A DNA stretch of 64,000 nt, taken from contig OY365822.1 of assembly GCA_959347315.1 (NCBI GenBank), forward strand, positions 10,454,530 through 10,518,529, given 5' to 3'. Below are positions 12,331 to 24,800 of this stretch, in pieces; position 1 is the stretch's first letter; the number at the start of each line of letters is the position of its first letter. Source of the stretch: Bimastos eiseni (Eukaryota; Annelida; Clitellata; Crassiclitellata; Lumbricidae). The position numbers and the translations under genes were made by a program. The notes below the pieces were generated by a model that saw only the letters and a list, made by a program, of their open reading frames with translations, was not told the DNA's origin and ran no database searches.

Positions 12331-12343
12331 GTTGCCAAGCAAC
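12331..12343. promoter_or_regulatory. Perfect RFX X-box
   Basis: GTTGCCAAGCAAC fits the palindromic X-box GTNRCC(N1-3)RGYAAC bound by RFX factors, which drive ciliary genes in animals. It sits about 70 bp upstream of the start of the minus-strand open frame at 11994-12260. A chance match cannot be excluded. Confidence 0.5.
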
Positions 12344-12344
12344 G

Positions 12345-13370
12345 AAAGATAGAAGAGACCAGCCGTTCGGTCATTCAGTATTTGCCAGGAAACCACCCGC
12401 CAAGCTGTAACAACTGACCGCCCTACCACCGACACAACAATATGCATAGGCCTACAGAGCAAATCGCACGAAGCGCAGTGTTAGCAGCCCTGCGCTTGGC
12501 TTTCAACTACGCTTTAGAAGTTTGGAGATTACGATTAATACACTTAGATGTAACCAGCCAGAATATCTCGCGCAACGTCAGAAGAGATCTCTTCTTAGGA
12601 ATTAGTTTTTATCGACCGGAGTTGTTTCTGGTTTCTCTCCTCGAAATTCCCCAATTCGTCCATTCTTCTCTTTTTACCCTATCTATCGATCGATCGATAG
12701 ATAGATAGATTGGAGAGGGAGGGAAAGACTCGTGCAGCCAATATTCAACTCTGAGAACTCTGCTTGTAAGATATATCGGTCTAGATATAAACACAACGTT
12801 CATAGAGTGAAGTTATATAGTCATCGGCTAGGCCTACGGACGTAGTAGTATTTAGTCTAACGACACTGTGTAATAACACAGATCACTAGCACCGCCCTTC
12901 TCTATCCGGTTCGTTCCGGCTGAAATTGACCTCTGGCAGGGCAACAGCCTATTCAAGAGCGTTGCGTCGAATCAGATGGGTTGTCAAATGATAGTCGAGG
13001 GAGGTCAAGGTTCGGTTTCCATAGCGGTAAATTTATTACGGAAAAGCAAGCACACACATGCAATCAAAAGCATTACTCAAAACAATACACATTCATTTCA
13101 TTTGGCAAAGACGCATTTAATTAACTCTTACATTTAACAATAAAACTGCTTAGTACCATGCGTAATGTAAACGAACTTTTATCTACCATATAATTTTAGT
13201 TGAGCTGTCCCTCAGAGCAAAACGCTCTCTAATGATTCGCCACAAAAACAGACATCAAACCGGTAGCTATATAGATGGACCGACCATCCTTGCAGGTAGG
13301 TACGTAGGCCTACGAACCTCCATGTAGCTCAACACAATGGAGAACAAACCTCCGAAAGGGTTTTAGGTAT
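12345..13370. other. No supported gene
   Basis: Unique-looking sequence apart from a short (ATCG/ATAG)n palindrome at 12683-12711. Nothing recognised. Confidence 0.6.
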
Positions 13371-13607
13371 ATTTTTCGCCATCAGTTGTTTCGCCATCAA
13401 TTTTTCTCCTCATCAAACACATGTAAATGGAAGCGGAATTAATGAAACAAATTGAACTTAAATGGAAGCGGGATTGCTAAAGACAAATATACCTAAATGA
13501 TAGCGGGATTGAAGAAAAGAACCATACCTAAATGGAAGCGGGTTTGACGAAAGGAAATACACCTAAATGAAAGGCAGATTGATGGCGAAAAATTGATGGC
13601 GAAAAAT
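13371..13607. mobile_element. Composite-TIR element alpha (duplicated-motif inverted repeats, internal tandem repeats)
   Basis: The left end has ATTTTTCGCCATCA repeated twice in tandem (13371-13405) and the right end has the inverted pair (578-607 of the 13 kb block). Between them lie five 35-bp repeats built on AAATGGAAGCGGGATTG with the spacer ACCTAAATG. No coding capacity. The target duplication is unclear (GTAT/GTGT at best). It shares internal sequence with the element at 42219-42500. Confidence 0.75.
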
Positions 13608-15820
13608 GTGTCAGTCACCATCTGAAGGATGAGCCACCCATCACACAAACGGAAAATGTCCTGACAAGCATGCCCACATGAAGCCCATATGGAGCTTTAC
13701 ATAGAGCCCATGTTGGCTCCAGGTAATGCCAATGGAAACGCTGGTGGCGTTTCGACCTAAGCTAAAGCTATGATAAAGCACATCTGGCAGCCACAAGGAA
13801 ACAGAAGAGGCCACGGGAACTACCAGGGGCACCGCCGTTCCCTTTGGCCGCCGTCGTAAGTCGAGAGGACGCAGGGGCATGGCAGGGCTGATGATGACCA
13901 GATCCAGAGATATAAAAAGTTCCGCGAGGATAGAGGATGAACTTACAGGACATGAAACTGAAGAATAATATGAGGAGGCAGATGATGATCACGACAGTGA
14001 GATGTAGGGGAAGAGAGCGAGAATTAGGGAAGACAACAGGGACTGATGAAGCAAAAGTGATGATTGAGATCGAGAGACATACATACAGAGATCAAGAGAA
14101 TATGAAGGACAACATGGCCAGAAAAGGAAGATTTCAAAGCCAGCCATGGTCTGAGAGACATGTACTGCGTCAAAAGGTCAATCCCAAGGCCACGGCCACC
14201 AACGCATCTGTAGGCAGCCTTGCCTTCATCCTTGAAGGACTGCTTCTGATTCCAAGTCAGTCATTCAAGTTTTCACCAGATTACAAACACAACCGGAATT
14301 CAGACTACAACATTACACACACGTATATACATATATCTATAATATACACACATATACATATTGCATATACAATATTATACACAAATACATAACTGTACAC
14401 TTATATATATATATATATATACATATATAATGTGCTATATATATATATATATTTACATGCATATCCATATACATGTAATAATACCTAGTTAATCAAGTAC
14501 TGCCGTCAGTAAAGTGGGTCCATTTCATCCATATAATTATTACTCTTCAGCCTTCTGAGCCTCTGTCCATCACTGCCTCTTCCTCCTCCCCTACTCCAAT
14601 CTAACCAACGATTCATTACGTTATCAATCATTCACATGGCAACCGTATCCACTTGTGTGGTGTGTATCTACAGGTCCATTTATCCATCTATAAACCAATC
14701 CAACCGCCCATCCATCCAACCATTCGTCCACCCAATCATGCTTCCAAAGTCACCCAATCACTAACCCATGTTAACCATCTCTATCCATACATACATACAA
14801 CATCCAACCTTCTGTAGATCCATCGAGCAACAATCAATCCCTTGAGACATATGTTAAAACCATTTATCAATCCATGTACCCAGAGCATCCATTATTCAAC
14901 ACAGAAACAGTCATCAAGTAAATAACCCGCAATCATCACGATCATCATCATGATCATCCTCACGATCGCGATCATTATCGTCAGTGCCTCCTGGCACATT
15001 GTTCTTGGTCATTTGTCATGACCATCTTTCAAACTATACAAGATGAGTGCCTACAAGAATAGTGCATCATAAAAACCATACCCACACGCGCACGCACACA
15101 CGCACGAACAAACATTCCAAACGCAAGTCAAGAATACATCAATCAAATAATATCAGCTCTGCCTACCTTAAACATAATGGATGTCCATAGAACATTCATC
15201 AAATACGAATAAGACCAGACATTCGGACATAATTAAAGCTTGCTTTTCGTATGCCATCAGTCGAAGCCTTGTGCATTGGCCCACAGAAGTTACTAATTAA
15301 TGTAATAATAATGATAATAATAAGAAAACATAATCTAAGTTTTCAGATATCAGTGGCCGATTGAAGCCTCAGACCGCGCCCTCTCTCACAGAAATGTCCA
15401 GAGAGGTATCTAATAAATGACTATTACCTAAATTCCCCCAACTCACCCTGCCATACATTTAGTGCCTTATCTCATATGCATTGGTCAATCGATTTTCAGG
15501 TCTGATATCTGATGGATCGCGGATGACGAAAAATGTGTCGGTCACTCTCTTAAGGACGTGAAGGGTCTGACCAGTGATAAATACTTTACAATTAAAACGG
15601 GTGAAGTTAGCCAATCATCAATTTCACACCTTTGCCAATTAACTATAAACAGTTCAGATCCAGAACAGGTAATCCTTCCCCTGGTTTTGACGAGGAGTCC
15701 CACACCACCAGACGATTAATGCCTAGGAATGTTCTAGCCGCTTGAGTCCAACGACTGCAAGTCCTCTTCCTCTCTTGTCTCCTCCTCCTCCTCCTCCATC
15801 CTCCTGCGTCCGTTCTTCCT
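13608..15820. other. No supported gene; contains the INPP5B 3' flank
   Basis: Includes TATA/CATA-rich sequence at 14317-14470 and the dispersed repeat at 14690. The words GACGAAAAATGTGTCGGTCAC (15525) and GGCGAAAAATGTGTCAGTCAC (13600) recur, so an older repeat is present. INPP5B 3' UTR should lie just below 15821; no clear AATAAA on the minus strand was found. The 151-codon open frame at 13937-14392 shows no recognisable domain. Confidence 0.55.
14690..14795 (+). repeat. Dispersed repeat, copy A
   Basis: TAAACCAATCCAACCGCCCA, ACCATTCGTCCACCCAATCA and TTCCAAAGTCACCCAATCA match 22381-22480 with very few changes, beyond what CCAT-rich composition would give. Confidence 0.8.
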
Positions 15821-18800
15821 TCATTCGTCGTATTCGTTGGTGAGAAACGTTTGGATGAAGGATTCACGATTCAACTCGTCGTCTCGTTTCCTGGCCATCG
15901 AAGCCGAATCACGCGGGGAATCGGTCGAACCGTCCGAAGCTCGAAGAAGAATTCGACCGAAAATGTTTGCTGCACAGAAAGAGGATCTCATTCAACCAAC
16001 GATAACCATAACCATCAATTTATTGGTCCAAACAAACAGACAAACAAATATACAAAGCATTTTGCCCTACACAGAACTTTGAGTAAACCAGATATCAGCA
16101 AAGATTCTTTGAAACCTCCATATGCCTTGAATTGATAATGCTTCATAGGAAAAGCTGTGTTACAAGCTGTTTAAAATAATGATTTATCACATATAACCCT
16201 CAACTGCACAGCCTCTGTACATCATATGCACCCTCGTAAGGCGTCATATAAATGGCCATATACATACATACATACATACATATATACTTAGCCTATTAAT
16301 ATATACATACCTAGGAGTTTCTTGTCAAGTTTGTTCTGTGCAGAATGAAGAAGGAGAACTCGAAGGAAAGCGCAGATGTACTTGAAGACGTTGCGATGAC
16401 TGACTGGAAGCAAACTCAGAACCTAAAAGACAAATAACTCCAGCATCGAACAATTTCCCTTCACAACCTAACTACGAGTGTGTACTGGACACAACAGGGA
16501 AATCAAAGCAGTGAGTCCTTAAAGAGCCAGAGGAGCTATATCAATCCATAGTAAATACATAACAAGCTCTTTGATTTTAACTGGAGATGAAGTTACCAAG
16601 TTACCTGCGATAAAAAAACCAGAGATGAAGTTACCTGTGATGAAGTTACTTGTGAATGTGATGAAATTACCTGTTTGCATGTCTGAAGATTTCCATGCCT
16701 CTCGAGACAGCTTGTGTAATGGACGCTTGGAATGACCGGTTCAGCAAGGGAATCGAGGAAAAGAAGAAGCGCCTCAGCAACGGAATGCACCGATCCAGCT
16801 ATGGCAACAGTCGTCAAGGAAACCAAACAAATTATCACTTCCACTGACAGCCAAAAGATAAGAAAGGTAGTAGGTAGAACCAGAGAAATTCCAATCTGCC
16901 TAGACAATGCAAGGCATGGCAAGGCAAGACACAACTAAATAAAACAGGACATATTGTAGTTAATGTAAGGTAGAAGAATGGTGGACTCTAAGCAGCCTTA
17001 TATCATGTATATTATATGGTTATTATTGGATACAAGGAATAAGCAACCATTACTATCTTAGCCCTGGCACAAGAAGACATAAGGTTGAACCATTAGTCAG
17101 TTTAAAATTGATGAGCTTGCTTACTGGCCAAGAGGGCATTGATGGAATAGAAGAGGATTTGAAAGGAACAGAAGAGGATTTGAAAGAAACAGAAGAGGAT
17201 TTGAAAGGAACAGAAGAGGGCATTGATGGAACAGAAGAGGGTTTGAAAGGAACAGAAGAGGGTTAGAAAGGAACAGAAGAGGGTTTGAAAGGAACAGAAG
17301 AGGGTTAGAAAGGAACAGAAGAGGGTTTGAAAGGAACAGAAGAGGGCATTGATGGAACAGAAGAGGGCATTGATGGAACAGAAGAGGGTTAGAAAGGAAC
17401 AGAAGAGGATTTGAAAGGAACACAAGAGGATTTGAAAGGAACAGAAGAGGGCATTGATGGAACAGAAGAGGGTTTGAAAGGAACAGAAGAGGATTTGAAA
17501 GGAACACAAGAGGATTTGAAAGGAACAGAAGAGGGCATTGATGGAACAGAAGAGGGTTTGAAAGGAACAGAAGAGGGTTTGAAAGGAACAGAAGAGGGTT
17601 AGAAAGGAACAGAAGAGGGTTTGAAAGGAACAGAAGAGGGCATTGATGGAACAGAAGAGGGCATTGATGGAACAGAAGAGGGTTAGAAAGGAACAGAAGA
17701 GGATTTGAAAGGAACACAAGAGGATTTGAAAGGAACAGAAGAGGGCATTGATGGAACAGAAGAGGGTTTGAAAGGAACAGAAGAGGGTTTGAAAGGAACA
17801 GAAGAGGGCATTGATGGAACAGAAGAGGGTTAGAAAGGAACAGAAGAGGCTTTGAAAGGAACACAAGAGGATTTGAAAGGAACAGAAGAGGGTTTGAAAG
17901 AAACAGAAGAGGGAATTGATGGAACAGAAGAGAGTTTGAAAGGAACAGAAGAGGGAATTGATGGAACAGAAGAGAGTTTGAAAGGAACAGAAGAGGGCTA
18001 GTAAGAAACAGAAAAGGACTCAAAATGAAAAGAAGAGACAGAAATGGAATAGAAGTCTTTAATAATCTCATTGTCTTGGCAGTGAATTCAAACCGTAATC
18101 TCTGTTGTTGGCAGTCAAGTCAACCCGGACATCACACCAGACCAGGGGTGTCAATCCCCTCTGAGTGATGGGGGCAATCCCCCGGTCCCATGTGTCAGGA
18201 ATGCAAGATATTTCCCACCCTCATAAGACTCATAAAACATCCCCCTACCTGAAATAGGAGGCATTTGCTCTGGACCCCCTATCTGCACCAGACTGTGCAA
18301 GCTAGTACACATGCACCGCAGCTGTAGACAATTGTTCCTAAAGCTTTAAAAGTTCTAAGGAGCCAACACAAGTCAACTGGATCTATTAGTTGGAAGTTGT
18401 AATGAACTACTACCTGGAAATCAAAGTCCACACATTGTCATAATCATTTATTTATTCCAAAGGTCTATATAGCTCCCCTTCAAGGTCACCACTCAGTTAC
18501 TAATTAGTGTGGCATTCTTTCTAACTAAAAATTGTTTTGTTGCTCTGCTTTGCAACTAAAAAGATACGTAGTACAGAGGGTGGACCCGTGTCAAGACAAT
18601 CGCGAATTTCGTTGATCTCAGAGCGCAAACCAGACGTCTGGAAGAGATCCTCCTGCAAAAGAACATGTAAAAGATTAACATATGAAAGATAACTGTCACC
18701 ACAGGTGCACACCTTATAATATTATCCAGGCAATAATCACACACCAGTTGATGTCATCCAGGCAACGGGTGCACAAGAACTGATGATATCATCCAAACAA

Positions 18801-21800
18801 TGAGCAAACCAGAACTGATGATGTCATTCAAGCAATGAGTACACAAGAACTGAGGATATTATCCAGGCAATGAGTACACAATAATTGATGATGTCATCCA
18901 GGCAATGAGTACACAAAACACGATGATGTCATTCAGGCAATGAGTACACAAGAACTTGTTATATCGTCCAGACAATGAGTATACAAGAGCTATTGATGTC
19001 ATCTTGCCTATAAGTCACACAGCACTGACAACAGTTTTGCATTACCTGGTTGAGACCATACGTAAACAGATGGTCGATCAGTCGCCAGAGTTCTTTTGGG
19101 ACATCAAGTGGACGTTTTCCCTCACCAGGGTCAATGTTTTTGAGCACGGTTTTTTCCTAAAATAAGACAAGATGCCATGTCAGTTGGTCAGCCAACCAAC
19201 CAACTTGTCAGTCAGAAAAGATATCTATAATCGGCCCGATTAATCGGCCGGCCGAGTAATTGGTACAGCTCTATTGATTGATTGATTGAACTAAAGCGAC
19301 TAGGTGCCATAGTGAATTGTAGGGAAGCTGCCCACATCCTAATCTTAGATTCAAGCACAGAACAGGAAGTGGATGAATTTTAGAAGTCCTGGACAAATGG
19401 CCGGTGCATTGCAAGACTTGCTGCTAACTTAGTGGTCTGTGTCAGTATGAAATTAAACTTTTTGACCGAGACTAGTTTTCACAAGGTCATCAGCAGCTCA
19501 AACTCACAATCACTGGATTACTGAACTAGTAATCTACTGAATAGATCATTGAGTCACAGTATTTGCATTGAAAAAACAAACAGCATAGGAAATCTATGAG
19601 ATAAGGTTACTCACAATCTCAATCAGTTCAGCCGTCTTAACTTCTCGAATCGGGTTGAACATGTGAACAAGCATTTCGATCGACGATCCAAAACTACTTG
19701 GAAGGTACGATCCAGAGACAGTGATCTAGAGGAGGGTTAAGGCATCTAGCAAGTTTCATCTTTAGAACATGATCGATACCTCCAGACAGGCAAAAAATAA
19801 ACATAAATGACATTATTTACTGTTTGGTTTGGGATAGGAACAACAACAACAAAAATGTTACAATGACAAAAAAACTGTGAAATATTCTAGAAAAATGATG
19901 TTGACAAAGGGGAGGCCCAGAAGCGATATAATCCCGCTAATAAGGTCATCAAATTTTACAATGGGAGTGGTGGCAAGCAGAGTAAAATAATAACTATATC
20001 AATCTTAATTAGTTAACTAAGAGAATGCTATATGGTAAACTAAATAGTGGCTTGGCTTTTGCCAAGAGGTATAATTACAAAATGCATCAAGAAAGCACAA
20101 GTCAGTAAGTTGTCAGTAGTATAGAAAGTACAATCAAAAGTAGCTGTTTAACACCATAGCACAAAGAAAAAAATATAATTAAACAGAACAACATTTAAAC
20201 AAACAGGAGAAGAGCAGTCCCTTAAGTTAGCTAGCCTTAGGCACCCATGGGCATGAAGTGTTAAGCGACATCATTTTCTTAGCCTCGGCATATACGAAGG
20301 CAGGTGGCCAGTACTGTGCCTCGCTGTCTCATCCTCCCACAGACAGTGTAATGGGGTCAGTGCACTCGCCATTTATAAACAAACCAGAAATATGGTAAAA
20401 ATGAAAAATAAATATTTAAAAAGTAACATGAAAATTGGTGGTTTACACAGATAAACCTGAAATCATATGCACAAGACATGGGGAACAAAGCAAAGCAGAT
20501 ACAAGCGAGTGTGAAAATAATGCAACAAACTGCAAGTGAAATGCGAAATTGCCAAAGGATACGAAAAAGTCCTTTCCCCCCAAGAGGTGCAGCACCAGAA
20601 TGTCTTCGATTCTGTTGGCACCGGCATTGAGCGCTGGCGCCGTTGACTTGTCAATACAAATGTCCAGCTGAAGACGACAGCTGTCACCTGTATTGAATGG
20701 AAGCAGGTAAGTCATCAATAGTAACACTTACCACATGAATAGGTAAACAAACAGATCAGAATAATAACAACAACAACAATAATAATAATAATAATCATAA
20801 AATTCGTTTTTTCAAACTAACAAGCTGCAAAATCATAAACTAATGACTGGCTTCTCTCCAATGGCTTCTCACTCTTTAAAGGAGCTTCTTTTTCCCCACA
20901 GACATTATGAATCAAATGGACATGAATCGAAAAAAAATACTAAAATAGAATATCTAGTCATCAGATATAAATAGCCAAAACTGAGTGATTGATACTGCAT
21001 TGGTAATATACCAGTCGTGCTTTCTCACTGGCTGGTTCAGTGACCTGGAATAACCTTCCAGTGGCACAGCATCTCATGCCAATAGGTCAATCTGGCCCAT
21101 TCCTCTCTGGCCTCAAAACTGTTTTGCTTGACCAGGGCTGGGCTGAGAGCGCTTCTGAGTAGATGACCTAGAAAGGGCGCTATATAAAACTGCTGTAATA
21201 ACAATAATAATAATAATGATAATAATAATGATATCCATGTCCGTTGGTTCACGAATAAATATGATAATAAAAAAAATAAAAAAATAATAATAATAGTTCA
21301 AGATACTGAATTGGTCATTTAACCAACCTTTCAGGGTATGTTTGGTTTAAGAAGCTGATCGTCTCTGTTCCCCTATATATACCATGAAACTCTTAGTTTC
21401 TTTAATTATAATCAAAATAGACAAATGTCTAACCGATGTGTATGAAGCCTTTCGATGGCTCAACTTTCAACCATGGTTTGCAGTAGTGGTTGTCCGCTGG
21501 TTTGTTGATAAACTCAAAAGAGACCGAAACCTAGAATGCAACAAAGGAACACATTGTTGGTCGTTCAACTGGTGACCCGGTCAGCCTGCAAACCAGTTGT
21601 CAAGATAGACAGCTATGGAGTCAACAATGCCAATCAACAGGTTTATCTCAAGGGTGTCAAACGTTTTTGTAATGGCAAACCAGTAGCAATATTTTCCAGC
21701 AAGTGGCGGGCCAGAGTGCCAAAGGCGCATATGAAAAATGGTGTAGGGATCTCAGAATGGGTGCTATATAAAACTGCTGTTGAATTAGGCTTTGAAAATG

Positions 21801-24800
21801 TGATTCTGTTATGCATTATCGATTTCAAACGTCACGGAAAACTCGTAAGGCCTTGAAAATGACAAATGAGACCTTTCATTTTCCAATGTTTTGTCTTTAG
21901 AAATGGCTCTATGGGCCAGAAATTTATCTTCAGTGAGACAGCTCTTTGACAACACTGGTCTATCTAGTCACTAGTCAGAAGCTGATTTGGATGACTGGCT
22001 GAACTGGTTAGCATAACCTGCCAACTGTAAAATCTAGTCATTGAGTCACAGAACTTATATATCGTTCCTCCAAGTAACCAGCCCATCGCTGGTGATAGAG
22101 ACATGTTTTAAAATGCTTGTGATAACGTGTATGCAGAGTCCCTCGCTAAAAGAACAGGCAGATCTGAAGGAGGGTCATTTCACGTGGTCCACTGAAGATG
22201 GACAACGGTGCGTTTTAAAAGTGTATGCAAAGAGAATAACAAGTTCATCTCACCCTCGAGATGCACAAAACAAAGACTGCCCTGGTCAGCAAAACCTCAG
22301 ATGTGGCAAGAAAGTTTGAGGCAATTGATCCTGAGACTGACCCGAAGGACCTCACTCATTTATACACCCATATATTCATCGATAAACCAATCCAACCGGC
22401 CATCCATCCAACCATTCGTCCACCCAATCATGTTTCCAAACTCACCCAATCACCCACCCATGTTGACCATCTATCCATATCTTTGTAACCAACCAACCAA
22501 CCACTGAGAAGGCGTTATGCCTTCTCAGTGGTTGGCCCCTCGCTCTGAAATATGCCTCCCATTGGCGTTGCGGTTGTCGCTCGCCAAGGGTCCACTCAGA
22601 CTCATTTTATACTCGCCTTATAACTGCTCTTTTCACCATGCTGGTGTTGAGAGCACTCCTGAGTAGTGGGCTTGAAGGGGTGCTATATAAATCTCTGTAA
22701 TGAATGAATGAATGAATAAAGATCAATAAAAATCTATTATAATCCACACAATGATATCACACGTTATGATTGATAGCGGCATGATCTCTTTGTTCTGAGA
22801 GATTCTGAGACATATGACCAAGAGCTGTACTATCTCTATAATCGGCCCGATTAATCGGCCGACCGATTAATCGGGCCGATTATAGAGATATTGGCAATAT
22901 CGGATATTGGCAAGATAATCGATGCAGAGACAAAAAAAAAATTTTTTTTAAATTTAATAATATTATTTTTAGTCTATAAAAGCAAAATGACGACAGCAAC
23001 ATCCCAACATCACTGGGTATGTGAAGGATGACATTTCGTGTCGTCGAGCCAATGGCTTATTCTGACCAGTGGTGAGACCACCCACCATGCTAGTATAGAC
23101 CGTGGGAATGTGTCAACATAGGTCTTGTGCAGAGTGAGTCACAGCGCCTGCTTATGGGCCAAGGAATGGCTGGCCAATTCAAGCCAAGGAGCGGCAGGCC
23201 AATTCAACAGAGAAACCGATGAATGTACATCGTGGAGGCATGCCTAATGAATACATGCTAGCTGCCAATCAGATCTCCCCGACACATGTCAGTGGCCTGA
23301 GAGGGTGAGACTAGATGGGTGGCTGAGAATAAGGCAGCCGTGTCTTGGCCTTTAATTACCCTGAACACAGTTTGACGGCAGGCAGGCGGTGTGTCTAATC
23401 TGTATTGCCTGCCTAGGATTAGTCCCCAACTACATGCATACGTCTCCTACGGGGAAGTGTTTGCTTGTATCACAACAATAGGCAGTAGCAGTAGGTCTAT
23501 CTTTTGGAACCAGACATCTTGGGAAACACAAAGAAATAGTCGGTTAAATAATCGGCTAATAATCGCGTATCGGCAAATGAATAATCGGCAATAATCGGTA
23601 TCGGCATAATCAGCAAAAAGTGATATCGGTACAGCTCTGATATGACCGCCATTGCTAAAACATGAGCCCCAGCCTTCTTTGGTCCTGCACCCTCCTTTGA
23701 AAACACTTCTTATCAATTCTTAGTCTGCTGGTCAACTGGTCAATCAATTAAACAATCAGAAACAGACCTGTCCTGTGTTGGTGATTGTCACAGTTCGTGC
23801 CTGATTTTCGAGGAATTTCAAATTCTCAACCTGAATCTGAAAAGAAAAATTGTAAATGCAATGCAAATGTAATTTAACTGTAATGTAAATGTAATTTAAC
23901 TGTAATGTAAACGTAATACAGCCTACTGAAGCCAACAGATAAATAATGACACAAACAACTGTATTCTTATGTGTAACATATCTGACTATTACATAACACA
24001 ATAATAATAAATTAGCTAGCAAGCTACGTTACTTAAGTCCACGTATGATCCTACAATGATCCTACTTAACATACGTCAGTTTTTAATCTACTTGGTTTAA
24101 TATGTTGCAACTTGTTACAAATATAAACAGCAAATCACGTGACAAAACATATTTATGATATGTTGCAACATTAATTGCTGTCCCAATTTGCAACATGTTG
24201 TTGCAACATGTTACAAATAGAGACAGCGATTTGTGTTGCAAAAATTATTAATAATATGTTGCAACATTAAATGCTGTCTCTGTTGTAACATGTTGTGACA
24301 AGTGCACCAAAATAAAAATATGAATGTTTTCATCACCAAGAATTCTATGATAATTAATTACACATTCATCTTATTTGATATTTTAATTATGTTGATATCA
24401 CATTATTTCAGCATAACAATTAGATGACAAATGACTCTTACGTCAGTGACGTTGAGGGAAACTTGGGGTAAAAACTCATTCTCCTTCTGGTCAAGGAGTT
24501 TCATGACCTCCTCACGAACCTTTCTCTCCAGCGTAGGATTATAAGTCTTAATCTGAAGAAACAAATCATAACCAAAACTGACAGAACACAAGATGAGATC
24601 AGAAATTAACACACTCACTCTACCAGGACATTAAGCCATTAATGACCAGCATGTACTAAAATACACGGAAAACATATGCAGCTGGTCGTTAAAGGGTTAA
24701 ACAGTCCCCTACTAAACCAGAATTAAAGTTCAAAAAAGGATGCATTCTGTGAGATTACAGTTTGATTATTATCAATCCATAAAAGCTAATTGTCAATCCA

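Larger units (their letters stand above)
16799..18567 (-). other. Candidate U12-type intron (INPP5B intron 23) carrying a minisatellite
   Basis: The donor is GTATCTTTT (one mismatch to the U12 consensus) and the branch region is a perfect TTCCTTGAC (plus-strand 16812-16820), about 15 nt before the CATAG acceptor. The joined codon keeps the exact family length between DTG and HSVAEALL. This intron also contains the 21-bp minisatellite at 17140-18003 and a hAT MITE at 18143-18285. Confidence 0.7.
15821..19156 (-). other. INPP5B: INPP5B exons 22-26: RhoGAP-like domain and stop (residues about 695-888)
   Basis: Exon 22 has [16 protein letters not shown], exon 23 [13 protein letters not shown], exon 24 [18 protein letters not shown], exon 25 [16 protein letters not shown] and exon 26 [12 protein letters not shown], ending at a TGA at 15821-15823. 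The catalytic arginine finger of true RhoGAPs is replaced by Gln (Q in EDLFQTSG, about residue 736). This fits the known lack of GAP activity in this family, where the domain is a binding module. Confidence 0.93.
19615..24552 (-). other. INPP5B: INPP5B exons 17-21: ASH (ASPM-SPD2-Hydin) domain (residues about 524-694)
   Basis: Exon 17 carries the linker helix ([15 protein letters not shown]), exon 18 TVTITNTGQ, exon 19 FEFINKP and [13 protein letters not shown], exon 20 [15 protein letters not shown] and exon 21 [12 protein letters not shown]. These match the immunoglobulin-like ASH domain of OCRL/INPP5B, which with the RhoGAP-like domain binds Rab GTPases and F&H-motif adaptors such as APPL1 (family knowledge). 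The intron between exons 20 and 21 has U12-type signals. Confidence 0.9.

Noticed and set aside
13937..14392. 151-codon frame starting MNLQDMKLKNN
   Set aside because: Charged but no recognisable domain, ends in TATA/CATA repeat, no splice or promoter support.
15643..15867. 74-codon minus-strand frame overlapping the last INPP5B exon
   Set aside because: Different frame from the RhoGAP coding sequence; the in-frame exon ends at 15821.
17121..18071. 316- and 254-codon minus-strand open frames
   Set aside because: Direct products of a 21-bp tandem repeat (multiple of 3) in an intron; no start context, no domain.
18700..18990. CRISPR-like regular repeats
   Set aside because: Tandem minisatellite without unique spacers, in a eukaryotic intron.
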